Source: Symbiodinium sp. CCMP2592
Lineage: Eukaryota; Sar; Dinophyceae; Suessiales; Symbiodiniaceae
Length of the DNA stretch: 64,000 nt
Direction of reading: 5' to 3'
NCBI GenBank assembly: GCA_905221615.1
Contig: CAJNDT010000496.1
Location: 1 to 64,000, forward strand
A program made the position numbers and the translations under genes. Positions 40,803 to 51,556 of the stretch are shown here, one piece after another. Numbering within the stretch: the first letter of the stretch is position 1; every line of letters begins with the position of its first letter. The notes beneath the pieces were generated by a model. The model was given only the letters and a program-made list of their open reading frames with translations, had not been told where the DNA came from and did no database searches.

Positions 40803-41004
40803 GCCATATAGGGGCCTTAATAACTAGAATATGGTTTTGGGGCACCTTCTAATGTAGATGTAAACAGACACCACCCAAACCCTATTCTAATTATTCCCTC
40901 ATACTCCACGTGCCCATATAGTAGGTACTTATGCCTTAAAGGTGTCCCTACCTAGGTACTTTAAGGCCTAAGTGCCAACTATATGGGCACATGAAGCCTT
41001 AGGG
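40803..41004. repeat. Family D copy 5 abutting family A copy 6
   Basis: D: ATATAGGGGCCTTAATAACT AGAATATGG ... AACCCTATTCTAATTATT. A: CATACTCCACGTGCCCATAT ... ATATGGGCACATGAAGCCTT. Confidence 0.55.
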
Positions 41005-41019
41005 ATTTAGGCCCCTAAA

Positions 41020-41245
41020 AATGCCATGTCTTCGACCTTGGCACGATAATTAATGCTTAATAGCTTCATATAATAGCCCTAACAGACCCCTTTAAAGGAA
41101 CCCTAGGCCGCTACATCAGCCGCATGAGCCATGTCTTCGACATTACCCTAAAACCCCTAAACCCCCTAAACCCCTAAACCCCCTAAGCCCTAAACCCCTA
41201 AACCCTCAAACCCCCTAAACCCTAAACATGTCTTCGACATTGCCT
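41020..41245. repeat. Three spaced copies of CATGTCTTCGAC with insertions between
   Basis: GCCATGTCTTCGACCTTGG (about 41022), GCCATGTCTTCGACATTACC (about 41129) and ACATGTCTTCGACATTGCC (about 41227) are about 100 nt apart. The first gap is TTAA-rich with GGAACCCTAGG. The second is CCCCTAAA-rich telomere-like DNA. It looks like two successive insertions that duplicated one target. Confidence 0.65.
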
Positions 41246-41559
41246 CTCTCTTGCAGCTTCCCTTCGGGAGCTTCGGTAAAGCTTCGGTGAAGGGAACTTA
41301 CTGCAGGAGCCTTAAGAATTAGGGCTTTTTGCGTTCCTTTACAGGGGTCTATAAGGGTTGCTTTACGGGTTACTATAAGGGTACTGTAATATTTTGTTTA
41401 CAGTTTAATGGGCCGCAAAACCCTATTCTTATTATTAAGGCCCCTATATTAGTAGCGCAGATGTGCAGTTGTTTGCTTTTACTGCGCTGTAATTACCGTG
41501 TTGTACTAATAAGTACTGCACATACTGCACTGTAGTGCCTGTAGTGTACCATGAAGTAT

Positions 41560-41786
41560 TTCGAGAGCTCAATGCAGCTTGTAGAATGTCGAACAGTATA
41601 AAGGCTGATTTGCTGGCTACGCGTCGTCCACTTTGTGGGCTTCCGCGCAGAGTGCTGCAGCCCTGAGACGTTGGACTGAATCGAATCGTCGGATACATTG
41701 CAGCCGACCGGGCCATTAAGCTGGCTTATGACTTCGGGCTTGGTTGGGGTTTGGGCACACGAAGCACATGCAGCATATTGTCCCAA
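41560..41786 (-). CDS. Candidate exon with Cys pair
   Basis: Reads GQYAACASCAQTPTKPEVIS, GPVGCNVSDDSIQSNVSGLQ and KPTKWTTRSQQISLYTVRHS. CxxC near the start. Possibly two exons. Confidence 0.35.
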
Positions 41787-41869
41787 TTACATCACTGTCA
41801 TGAGTCAGGTCTGTGACCGTGGATGCTGCGGGCTCTAACTCTAACATGCTGGGCTAAGGCTCTATAGTA

Positions 41870-41975
41870 GATCGAGATGTTGAAGAGTTGAGCAAACATG
41901 ATGATCCGAGACAGCTGCGAGCACGTGGCTGTGCAAGGAACAAGCATCGACATGACTCCTGCGGTTGCTCCCCAA
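41870..41975 (-). CDS. Candidate exon with hydrophobic helix
   Basis: Reads ATAGVMSMLVPCTATCSQLS then RIIMFAQLFNIS. Probably membrane-embedded. Confidence 0.4.
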
Positions 41976-42149
41976 AGGAGCCCTCCCCAGATAGTTCACC
42001 AACGGACCTTCAAAAGCCTCCTCTACTGATACTTCTCAATGTATATACCATTGGGGTACATGGACCCTTGTACCGCACGACCCTTATCGTACAGTTCCAC
42101 AAGACAACCCTTAAAAGCACCCCCCCTGTAAAGGAACCCATACCTATAG

Positions 42150-42390
42150 TCTCCATTGTAGTTCCTTTCCTTGGTTGACCAAAACTACCAAAACCTCTAT
42201 TCTAATATAGAATCCTAACCATAAAACTGGCTACCCCCGAAAAAGGAACTACAATGGAGACCATACCTGGAGGGTCCAAAGGACCAAATAACTAGGTACT
42301 CGGCTTTAGGATAGTAGTTGTGTAGGTTAGTATTTGGGAGAGTATATGATTATTAGGTAGGTACTTGGACCCTTAGGGATAGGTACTGCT
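42150..42390. repeat. Family C copy 1 followed by an A-type palindrome
   Basis: C: CTATAGTCTCCATTGTAGTT ... AACTACAATGGAGACCATA (42150-42267). A variant: GAGGGTCCAAAGGACCAAAT ... GGTACTTGGACCCTTAGGG (42273-42381). Confidence 0.65.
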
Positions 42391-42484
42391 AAGCCCCATG
42401 ATCCTCCCGAAACCCTAAACCCCTAAACCCAAAACATTCAACCCTAAACCCCAAGTCCTCTAAACCCTAAACCGGAAAAGGTAA

Positions 42485-42560
42485 GGTACAAGGGCCGACT
42501 TCCGGCTCCACTGCTAAACGACAAAGCCGAGGAGGTGGACTCATAGAGCAGAAGAACTGG
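42485..42560 (-). CDS. Candidate micro-exon
   Basis: Reads FFCSMSPPPRLCRLAVEPEV. Weak. Confidence 0.25.
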
Positions 42561-42587
42561 TTTACTAAGCGGGATCGGTTCCTATAT

Positions 42588-42700
42588 GGGCTCTAAATTT
42601 AGGGTTTTAGAGTTTCCGAAAATGTCCTTATAATAAGGATCCTCCTATGTAGGGTACCATGTTAGGGTCCCCTATTCTCGGAAACTCCCAAAAAAAGTAT
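42588..42700. repeat. Family K palindrome, copy 2
   Basis: GGGTTTTAGAGTTTCCGAAA ATG ... AGGGTCCCCTATTCTCGGAA ACTCCC. Confidence 0.55.
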
Positions 42701-42761
42701 CCAAGGACAAAAAAGTATGGACTCCCATCTCGCCAGGGTTCCTTGAAGGAACAGGCCCAAG

Positions 42762-42935
42762 AACACGGTTTAGGGTTTAGGGTTTAGGGGTTTAGGGTTT
42801 AGGGTTTAGGGGTCTAGGGTTTAGGGGTTTAGGGGTTTAGGGTTTAGGGTTTAGGGGTTTAGGAATTTAGGTATTAGGGTTTAGGGGTTTAGGGTTTAGG
42901 GTTTAGGGGTTTAGGGTTTACGGTTTAGGGTTCAA
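42762..42935. repeat. Telomere-like TTTAGGG run, one of the cleanest
   Basis: About 170 nt of TTTAGGG and TTTAGGGG units with few errors, plus-strand orientation. 42940-43497 has no supported gene. Confidence 0.9.
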
Positions 42936-43497
42936 GTATGGCAGAACCCTGAGGTTTGGAGCTTTGCTGCCTGGCTGAAAGGCTTCTGAGAGACACATCT
43001 ACTATCTCCTTCTACTCCTGCCTGCATTTGTGTTCTGATTTTGGTGAACCCTGCTTACTGATAATGGATCAAGTCCTGTATCATCCAGAATGAGGAACTT
43101 AAGGCAGTGGGCAGTTTTATCGCCCCCTGTAGAAACCCCTCAAGAATTAGGAATTCTGCTGCAGTGCACGCAGGATTGCGTCCGTCAGCCAAAGTTCCTA
43201 AAGGCTTCTATAGCTGAGAACTTGCTGAAAGCTTAGTTTTCTGAGGCCTGGTGCAGTTTCTGTGGCTGAAATACAGAAAAAATACTAGGAATAGGTTTCG
43301 GAGTATACTATATTGCATAACATAGGAACTATAATGGCCCATATTCCTAAGCACTGAAGCCTTGCCTTAGTTTAGTATACCTTACAGCACCCAACCCTTG
43401 AACCCAAGCACAAACTCAAAACCTTCATTTCTAAGCACCAGCTATCATATCACTGCGGACTTTCGAGCTCCCAAACCCCAACGCCACACCTTTCGCC

Positions 43498-43545
43498 CTA
43501 AACCAGATCGTCCCAGCCCTGATCTGAACCCCAGACAGGTTGAGT
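43498..43545 (-). CDS. Terminal exon split by family F copy 2
   Basis: 16 codons including TAG (TQPVWGSDQGWDDLV). It continues the exon at 43699-43778 in frame if the F element and one copy of its target duplication are removed. Confidence 0.5.
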   Translation of the reverse strand, partial: TQPVWGSDQGWDDLV

Positions 43546-43704
43546 CTGCTGTACTTGGAGGTTCATGGGTAGTTATAAGTGAACTTGTGAGTAGGGCAAC
43601 TATAACCCTAAACCCTATAAGCCCCTAAACCCAAACTTATAACCCATGTTCGGGGACTTATAGCCCCCGCTTATAACTACCCCATGAACCTCCAAGTACT
43701 GCTG
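43546..43704. mobile_element. Family F copy 2 with 6-nt target duplication inside a reading frame
   Basis: CTGCTG at 43546-43551 and again at 43699-43704. The element (43552-43698, 147 nt) has arms TACTTGGAGGTTCATGGG / CCCATGAACCTCCAAGTA and an interior pair GTTATAAGTG/CTTATAAC. On the minus strand the junctions are CAGCAG|TACTTGG and GTACAGCAG|ACT. The end has AG, but the start is not GT, GC or GA. Confidence 0.7.
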
Positions 43705-43778
43705 AGCTGGGGGACGGCTTTCGACGCCCGTGGCCATGTGTTCTGGGACCGCCATCTCTTCTGCTCCCGGATGCAGAC
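43699..43778 (-). CDS. Exon upstream of family F copy 2
   Basis: After CATCACAG, reads GLHPGAEEMAVPEHMATGVE then SRPPAQQ. It ends exactly at the duplicated CAGCAG, and then continues TQPVWGSD... past the element. Confidence 0.5.
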
Positions 43779-43805
43779 CTGTGATGACTCAGGGCTTACA
43801 GCCTA

Positions 43806-43935
43806 GTTGCACTTCTATCAAGACTACTAAACTCTTAGTTGCTGAGTGCAAAAGCCCCCCAAAGTGTACACTTTTAGTTTTATAGTGGGTAATATTATCC
43901 CCAAAAGTGTAAAGTGTATCCACGCAGCTACTAAG
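43806..43935. repeat. Family H element, copy 2
   Basis: CTTAGTTGCTGAGT ... TGTACACTTTTAGTTTTATA ... AAGTGTAAAGTGTATCC ... GCAGCTACTAAG. The left flank CACTTCTATCAAGACTACTA is shared with the copy at 56.2 kb. Confidence 0.7.
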
Positions 43936-43939
43936 ACAG

Positions 43940-44820
43940 GGATCAGGGTTTAAAGGGCATACAAGAGTTCGGAGGTGTATCGCTCAAACCCGATTCCCGC
44001 CATCCCGGCCTGGGTTTAGGCTTAGGTTGTGCTCATGTGCTTCTGGGATATGGAGAGACGTGGTTTAGCAGCGGTAAGCTGCAATACCATCATGCCATGC
44101 CAAACTCCACGAGCATGGAACTTCCACGATTGTAGCCAACAACCTCAAAGCCCATGCCACCTCAACAACCATATATTCCTACGATAACAACCCTGTTGAA
44201 GCCTAAATTCTAAGCCCTACAGCAACTGCAACCGAACCCATAATGCATGCAAAGCCGACTCGGATTACACTTCAATCGGGCCTGTTAGATGAAGCAAAGC
44301 AGCATCAGATCTGTGGCAAGCCAAACGACGAGCTCTTTATGAAAAGGCCCAAGCCGGGCAAAACCCAAATTATGATCATACTATAATGTACCCCCCCCAA
44401 CCCTATCCTGATTATGACGGCCCCTATATTAAATCGTAAAATACAAACCCTAATACCCCAACCTCAACATAATCCCGAAGCGCCAGTCTGCAACAATCAA
44501 ATGCCAATCTAGCCTCATACACGACATCCCCCCGAAGTTGAAGAACAACACGCAACGTCCACAAACAATGTGCTAAGCAGATCCGCAACTGCAAGCCTGT
44601 AATTCTCACCGTTGTTCGGCTCGCTGTTCTCATAGATCCCTGTGTCTACGATTCTACCCCAACGGCTTCGTAAGATGCCTCTGAAACCTACAAGTTGAGG
44701 GTTTTTAGAGCTTAGGGTTTAGCATCCACCATCCCAAAACACCCCCGCGAACCCTAAGCCCTGAGACCCCAAAACCCCTAAGGCCCAACACGCACCAGGA
44801 ACCAGCCCTCTCCTTGTGTT
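43940..44820. other. No supported gene; partial family D copy
   Basis: A truncated D right half (44372-44433: ATGTACCCCCCCCAACCCTA ... GGCCCCTATATTAAA) and telomere-like words. Nothing else recognised. Confidence 0.4.
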
Positions 44821-44822
44821 GA

Positions 44823-44825
<3 letters not shown>

Positions 44826-44857
<32 letters not shown>
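44826..44857. repeat. (AT)n microsatellite
   Basis: About 16 AT units. Other (AT)n runs: 32965-32983, 52552-52581 and 63328-63347. Confidence 0.9.
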
Positions 44858-44860
<3 letters not shown>

Positions 44861-44919
44861 GTAGGACCTTTAGGGTCTATTTGACGTATGGCTTTGCTTT
44901 GTTTATCAATACTATATCA

Positions 44920-46290
44920 ATTCAGGCTTTTCAGATTTTAAGGATTTTAATGATTTCAGATGCTTTTAAAATCTTTTATTTTTGAAAACCAAGCTTTTTA
45001 GATTTTAAAGATTTTAAAGGCTTTTAAAATCTTTAAAATCTGTAATTTTTGAAAACCAAGCTTTTCAGATTTTAAAGATTTTAAAGATTTTAAAGATTTT
45101 TAAAATTTTAAATATGTGTCGGTGGCCTGGAGCCCAGACCTAACGATTTAAAATTTTAAAAATCTTTAAAATCTTTAAAATCTTTAATTTTTGAAAACCA
45201 AGCTTTTCAGATTTAAAAGATTTTAAAGATTTTAAAGGCTTTTAAAATCTTTAAAATCTTTAATTATTGAAAACCAAGCTTTTCAGATTTTAAAGATTTT
45301 AAAGAATATTAAAATCTTAAATAGGTGTCGGTGGCCTGGAGCCCAGACCTAACGATTTAAAATTTTAAAAATCTTTAAAATCTGTAAAGTCTTTAATTTT
45401 TGAAAACCAAGCTTTTCAGATTTTAAAGATTTTAAAGATTTTAAAGGCTTTTAAAATCTTTAAAATCTTTAATTTTTGAAAACCAAGCTTTTCAGATTTT
45501 AAAGATTTTAGAGATTTTAAAGGCTTTTAAAATCTTTAAAATCTTTAATTTTTGAAAACCAAGCTTTTCAGATTTTAAAGATTTTAAAGATTTTAAAGAT
45601 TCTTAAAATTTTAAATGGGTGTCGGTGTCCTGGAGCCCAGACCTAACGATTTAAAATTTTAAAAATCTTTAAAATCTTTAAAATCTTTAATTTTTGAAAA
45701 CCAAGCTTTTCAGATTTTAAAGATTTTAGAGATTTTAAAGGCTTTTAAAATCTTTAAAATCTTTAATTTTTGAAAACCAAGCTTTTCAGATTTTAAAGAT
45801 TTTAAAGATTTTGAAGATTTTAAAATTTTTAAATCGTTAGGTCAAATCTTTAAAATCTTTAAAATCTTTAATTTTTGAAAACCAAGCTTTTCAGATTTTG
45901 AAGATATTAAAGATTTTAAAGGCCTTTAAAATCTTTAATTTTTGAAAACCAAGCTTTTCAGATTTTAAAGATTTTAAAGATTTTAAAAATTTTAAATCGT
46001 TAGGTCTGGGTTCCAGGCCACCGACACATATTTAAAATTTTTAAAATCTTTAAAATCTTTAATTTTTGAAAACCAAGCTTTTCAGATTTTAAAGATTTTA
46101 AAGATTTTAAAGGCCTTTAAAATCTTTAATTTTTGAAAACCAAGCTTTTCAGATTTTAAAGATTTTAAAGATTTTAAAAATTTTAAATCGTTAGGTCTGG
46201 GTTCCAGGCCACCGACACATATTTAAAATTTTAAAAATCTTTAAAATCTTTAATTTTTGAAAACCAAGCTTTTCAGATTTTAAAGATTTT
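44920..46290. repeat. AT-rich satellite (GATTTTAAA/TTTAAAATC) with a 34-nt cassette in both orientations
   Basis: Unit: CAAGCTTTTCAGATTTTAAA, (GATTTTAAA)n, GGCTTTTAAAATC, (TTTAAAATC)n, TAATTTTTGAAAAC. A GC cassette, GTGTCGGTGGCCTGGAGCCC AGACCTAACGATT, occurs forward at about 45116, 45325 and 45621. It occurs inverted (AATCGTTAGGTCTGGGTTCC AGGCCACCGACAC) at about 45984 and 46186, with a stub at 45830. The whole is nearly self-complementary. Confidence 0.9.
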
Positions 46291-46742
46291 AAAGGCTGCC
46301 CAGCTCCAGCCGCCCGCCTCCGCCAGCTCTCCCTCCCCGCCCTCTACCCCCAGCCCAGCCCCAGCCGCCCCCAGCCCCCTCTTTGCCCTCTCCCCCCAGC
46401 CCAGTCCCAGCCTGCCCCCTGCCTCTGCCGAGCAGAAAGCCTGTATAATCCGCGAGCCCCCAGTTCCAGCCCCCAGCCCCAGCCCTCAGCCCCAGCCCCA
46501 ACCCCGGCCCCCACAATCCCCCCCCAGCCCGCCTCCACCCCCCCTGGCCCATGGCCGGCCCACCCAGCTCCAGCCGCCCCCAAAATTTCAGCCAACAGCC
46601 CTGCCCAACCCCAGCCCCAATACTCCAGCCGCAGCCACGAATTCCAAGCTTACCAGCCCTGCCCAACCCCAGCCCAAGCCCGAAAAAGGGCCCCAGCCCC
46701 CTGCCCTTAACCCCATGCCTCTCCCCCGCTTCTCCCCCCCTG
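46291..46742. repeat. C-rich (CCCCAGC)n-like stretch
   Basis: Degenerate CCCCAGCCC units on the plus strand; G-rich complement with possible G-quadruplexes. The long Gly/Trp-rich minus-strand frame is a composition artefact. Confidence 0.85.
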
Positions 46743-46744
46743 CC

Positions 46745-46955
46745 TTGCGGTGACACCCCTTGCGATTTGTGATTTTGGAACCTATTTGTTGAAAAAGCCT
46801 TTAGGGGGACACTCATTGCGATCTGTGATTCTAGTAATGGAGTTCTTACAAAACCTTAATTAATTAGGGGGACACCCCTTGCGATTTGTGTTTTTGAAAC
46901 ATATTTATTACAAAAACCCTTATAGGGTGACACCCCTTGCGATCTATGGTTTTCG
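46745..46955. repeat. Tandem repeat with GGTGACACCCCTTGCGAT, inverted partner at 48000-48190
   Basis: Four units of about 55 nt: (G)GGGACACCCCTTGCGATTTG TGATTTTG ... ACAAAACCTTTA. At 48000-48190 the reverse complement (ACAAATCGCAAGGGGTGT) occurs three or four times, so the segment between them is flanked by a large inverted repeat. Confidence 0.85.
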
Positions 46956-46959
46956 GATC

Positions 46960-47680
46960 TGAGTTACAGGTGTTTTGGTGGACCACAGATCACTTCCGCC
47001 AGATTCTGCCAGCAGATGTGTGAAATCCCTGGCCCCTGTTTTAGCGCGGTATTTACAGGTGTTTTGCTGGATCACAGGTCACTTCCGCCAGATTTTGCCA
47101 GCAGATGTGTGAAATCCCTAGTCCTTGTTTTCACGCGCTATTTACATGTGTTTTGTTCGGGCACAGGTCACTTCCGCCAGATTTTGCCAGCACATGTGTG
47201 AAATCCGTAGCCCCTGTTTTAGCGCGGTATTTACAGGTGTTTTGCTGGATCACAGGTCACTTCCGCCAGATTTTGCCAACAGATGTGGGAAATCCCTAGT
47301 CCTTGTCTTCACGCGGTATTTACATGTGTTTTGTTCGAGCACAGGTCACTTCCGCCAGATTTTGCCAGCAGATGTGTGAAATCCCTAGCCCTTGTTTTCA
47401 AGTGGTACTTACAGGTGTTTGCTGGACCACAGGTCACTTCCGCCAGATTTTGCCAGCAGATGTGTGAAATCCCTAGTCCTTGTCTTCACGCGGTATTTAC
47501 ATGTGTTTTGTTCGAGCACAGGTCACTTCCGCCAGATTTTGCCAGCAGATGTGTGAAATCCCTAGCCCTTGTTTTCATGCGGTATTTACAGGTGTTTTGC
47601 TGGACAACAGGTCACTTCCGCCAGATTTTGCCAGCAGATGTGTGAAATCCCTAGCCCTTGTTATAGCGCGATATTTACAT
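46960..47680. repeat. 89-bp minisatellite, eight units
   Basis: CACTTCCGCC starts at 46991, 47080, 47169, 47258, 47347, 47435, 47524 and 47613, a period of 89 (one step of 88). Unit: AGGTGTTTTGCTGGACCACA ... GCCAGCAGATGTGTGAAATC ... GCGGTATTTAC. Because 89 is not a multiple of 3, the open frames through it are not genes. Confidence 0.95.
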
Positions 47681-47689
47681 GCTTTCTGC

Positions 47690-48010
47690 TCGGTCGCGGC
47701 TCGGCCAGGGAAGGCTGGGCGTGCGGAAGCAGGCAGCCGTGCCCACCCACCCCGTCCCATCCCACCACACACCTCACTCCACCCCACCTCTCTCTTTATC
47801 ATCCACCTCATCATCTTCACTATCTTCCTCCTCCTCATCCCTCGTCCTCCTCCCATACCCCTCCCTCCCTCTCCCTATCCCTCCCACTACCTCCCCTCAC
47901 CTTCCTCACTCTCCCCCACCTCCACTCCCTCTACCTCTCCTCTTCCCCTTTCTCTCTCCTGGAATCTCCACCCTCCCCCAGCCTCCCTTCTCTCCTTCTT
48001 AAATATCCCC
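47690..48010. repeat. Pyrimidine-rich (CCT/CTC) stretch
   Basis: CCCTCC, CATCTTC and similar words, opened by a GC patch GGTCGCGGCTCGGCCAGGGA. No gene supported. Confidence 0.7.
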
Positions 48011-48194
48011 CTAAGGTTTTGTGAAAACTCAGATCCCAAAACCACAGATCTTAAGGGGTGTCCCCAAAAGGTTTTCATGACAAGTAAGTTCAAAAATCAC
48101 AAATCGCAAGGGGTGTGCCCCTCTCAGGCTTTGTAAGAACTCAGAGCCAAAAATCACACATCGCAAGGAGCGTCCCTCTAAACGCGTTTGTAAA

Positions 48195-49040
48195 TGATCC
48201 ACCCTGTCCCTCTCACTTGCCTCCTACCTCCCCCACTCCTAACTCATTCCTTCCCTTCCCATCTCATGTCTCCTCACCTCCCATCACTTTTTCTCCCATC
48301 CACTCATCTTCTTATCATCTTCTTATCACATTCATCACTTTTTAATTTGTCTTATGGGGTCTATAGAGCCCATATAGAAAAGCTTCATAGATATGTAAAC
48401 CTTACAGATCCTCGAGATAAAGAATTTGTAGGAACCGCTTATGTTTCCCACAAATGGAATCCTTTATAAAAAAATCTTTGAAAGATCGATTATATGGAGC
48501 CCTCATACACAGTCTTATATACTCCTTATAGAAATCTATAGATCCTCTGTACAGATCCCTGATATGGAACCCTTGGTAGAAAACCCTTAGACTATACAAT
48601 CCAAAGAACGCACCCACCCTCCACTCCCTCTACCTCTCCACCCATCTCCCCACTCCCTCCTCTTCCCCTCCCTTTGTCCACCCGCCCTCCCCTCATCCGC
48701 GCTTCTTCATTCACCCGTAACCCTTCTTGATTGCCATCTCACTCTGCTCCCCTTTCCCTCCTGCCCCTACCTGCCTTTACCTCCCTCTTCCCACCCCTCG
48801 CTCCCTCTACCTCCTCTCTCCACCCACCCTCTTCTCCCTGTTCCTCTCCACCCTCTCCCCACTCACTCACCCCACCCACTCAGCCCGGCCAGGCTCCCCA
48901 GCTGGCCCTGCCTCAAAGCAAGCCGGGCGTGCTGGCCGTGGATCTCAGCAGGCCCCTGCCCACCCTCGAGAGCCCACCAGGCTCAGCAGGCCAGGACGCA
49001 GGCAAGCTGCGAGCTGGCCGCCTTCGGCAAGCTGTCTAAC
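48195..49040. other. Pyrimidine-rich DNA with one GC island, no firm gene
   Basis: 48880-49035 is GC-rich and open on both strands (plus: KPGVLAVDLSRPLPTLESPP). Its composition resembles an exon but no splice partner was found. 48360-48600 is AT-rich with GATC/ATAGA words. Confidence 0.3.
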
Positions 49041-50100
49041 ATTGTTTCTTATCCACTTTCACCTATTCCCCCGCTTCAGTCCATGCCCTACTTTTCACTC
49101 CTTTCCAGACCCTTCTGATATGAGTAAAATGAGAGGAGGAGGTCAGAGGGACGAAGAACAGCTCTCTCCATTACTTTCTCTCATCTGCTTTGACCCCTTC
49201 CCTTTCCTGGCTCCATGCATGCCCTGCGAGAAGAGAAGAATAAGAGAGAAAAGAGGAAGAGCAGAGGAGAACCTGGTTTCCCCTCTTTCATTACGTAGCA
49301 TTTCTTTTGGCCACTTCCTCCACACTTCTCGTATCTTCCTCTCTCTTCTTCCTCTGCTGGGCTTGAAGCTCTCTTTCGCCCTCTCCGCAACTCTCTTCTT
49401 TCTGTCGAGCGGCCGAGCGGTGGGAGAAGAAGGGCACAAGGTGAGTGAAGACGAGAACACTTCTTCCTTGTCTTCCTCCACAACCTCTTCCTGGTTTTTT
49501 ACCAATGGGACGGTGAGATAGGACAAGCAAGGCACTTTCGACTGCTTTCTGCATCGCTTCCCCTCCCCTCCTCTCTCTCTCTCTCTGCCTCTGTTTTTGC
49601 TGGTCTTTCTCTCTTACTTTCTCTCTTTGTTTCTGTGTTTGTTTCCTTATGGCTCTCGTTCTTCTTCTGCCCTTCTCGGATTGTCTCTCAGCTTCTGTTG
49701 TCTTTCTCTTACTCCCTTGTCTTCTTCCTTGTGAATTGTCCTTCTTCGACGGGAGGCAGGAAAGGCAGGAGGAGAAGGAATAGGGGGAAAGCGATTCTTT
49801 CCAAGCGAACATAATAGGCGGAGAGAAGCGGAAAAGGGAATGTGCAGAAGTAGACGGGAAGGGAGGGAGGGAGAAAGAGGGAACTGGAGAGAACAATGAA
49901 AAGGAGGATGGATGAGGTGATGAGAAGAGTGCCCTTTGCATGCCCTGAACTCTCCGTTTCTTTCATTTCTACTTCCTTATGAAGATGAATAGGGTAAGAG
50001 AAGAGGAAGAAGGCAAAGGGCAAGGAAGTAAGAGAGGCGAGCGAAGGAGGAATTCTCCTTTCTTCTCCGAACCGTCTTCCCGCATCTTACCGCTTCCTTT
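49040..50100. repeat. Pyrimidine/purine-rich duplication, copy 1
   Basis: TTATCCACTTTCACCTATTC ... GGCTCCATGCATGCCCTGCG ... AAGGTGAGTGAAGA ... GAACACTTCTTCC ... GGCACTTTCGACTGC. Each block has a counterpart about 1.45-1.7 kb further on, in the same order. Confidence 0.8.
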
Positions 50101-50494
50101 CTGTTGTCTGCTCTTCTTTCCTTATGTCTTCGCAGAGCCTTATCCTTTTCTTTCCTCTGGTCATTCAAAAAGGAAAAGAGGAGGAGACGCGAACTGATTC
50201 TCCTTGCTCCTTCTTACCACACTCTGCTTCTCTACATCCCCCTGCTTTCTTTATACTCGGTTTGGTGTTCATGTCCTCGGGAGGCCCCCTTAGGGAGGAA
50301 GTTGGTGGGTTCCAGAAAGTTGTGGAAGTGTCTGAAGGCGCCTACAAGCCTCCTCAAAGCCCTCGCGAGGCCCGGAATCCTTTGAGATACGGCAACACTG
50401 GTACTCTCTGGCTTCCTCTTCTGTGTCCTTCTTCCTAGTCTTCCTCGTTTCTCTTTCTTTCGCACTCGACTTCCCGCACTCTCTGTCTATGACT

Positions 50495-51475
50495 TTCTCT
50501 TATCCACTTTCACCTATTGCCTCGCTTCAGTCCATGCCCTAGCCTTCACTCCTTTCCAAACCCTTCTGACATGAGTAAGCATCAGAAGAATGAGAGGAGG
50601 AGGTGAAAGGGACGAAGAACCGCTCTCTCCGTTACTTTCTCTCATCCGCTTTGACCCCTTCCCTTTCCTAGCTCCATGCATGCCCTGCGCTAAGAGAAAA
50701 ATAAGAGAGCAAAGAGGAAGAAGAGGAGAAAGGGGCTTCCGCCCTTTCAATACGTAGCTTTGGCTTGCGCTTCTTCTGGCCACCCCTTGCCCCTTCCCTT
50801 ATCTTCCTCTCTCTTCTTCCTCTGCTGGGATTGAAGCTCTCCCTCGCTCTCTCTGTATCTCTCTTCTTTCTGTCATTTCTCAATCTCGTCTTTTCCCTTC
50901 TCCACTTTCCTTCCTGGTTCCCACTTTTCCGCCAGACAAGAAAATCAAAGAAAGGAGAGCGGGCGAGCGGTGGGAGAGGAAGGGCACAAGGTGAGTGAAG
51001 AGGAGAACACTTCTTCCTCGTCTCCCTCCACAAGCTCTTGCTGGTTTATCACCAATGAGACAGTGTGATAGGACAAGAACAAAGAATGAATAGACGTGGA
51101 GGTCAAGGCACTGTCGGCTGCTTTATGCATCGCCTCCTCTTTCTGTCTCTCTTTTTGATTATCTTTCCCCCTTAGTTTCTCTCTTTGTTTCTGTATTTCG
51201 TCCCTTATGGCTCCTTCTCTCTCCGTTTGTTTTGTCTGTTTTCTTACTCCCTTGTCTTTCTCCTTGTGAGTCTTCCTTCTTCCTTCTGAGTGATAAGGGG
51301 AGAAGGACGGGAGGCAGGGAAGGGAGGAGGAGAAGGAACAGGGCAAGCGATGGGACAAAGAGAGTGAGAGAAAGTTAAAGATAAGTATCAAAGCAAGCAT
51401 AATGTAGCAGGCGAGAGAAGTGGAAAAGTAAATGTGCAGAAGTAGAGAGGAAAGGATGGAGGGAGAGAGAGAGAG

Positions 51476-51556
<81 letters not shown>

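Noticed and set aside
42762-42935. Chromosome end or fused telomere
   Set aside because: Telomere-like runs are short, degenerate, in both orientations and found in dozens of intronic places, so an internal-element origin is more likely.
44826-45120. Centromere assignment of the AT-rich satellite
   Set aside because: One array of 1.4 kb is far too small evidence; left as a repeat only.
46289-46816. 175-aa Gly/Trp-rich protein on the minus strand
   Set aside because: Pure composition effect of the CCCCAGC-rich stretch.
47016-48136. Frames with repeated RSLPPDFASRCVKSL
   Set aside because: They are the 89-bp minisatellite read through; the frame changes each unit because 89 is not divisible by 3.
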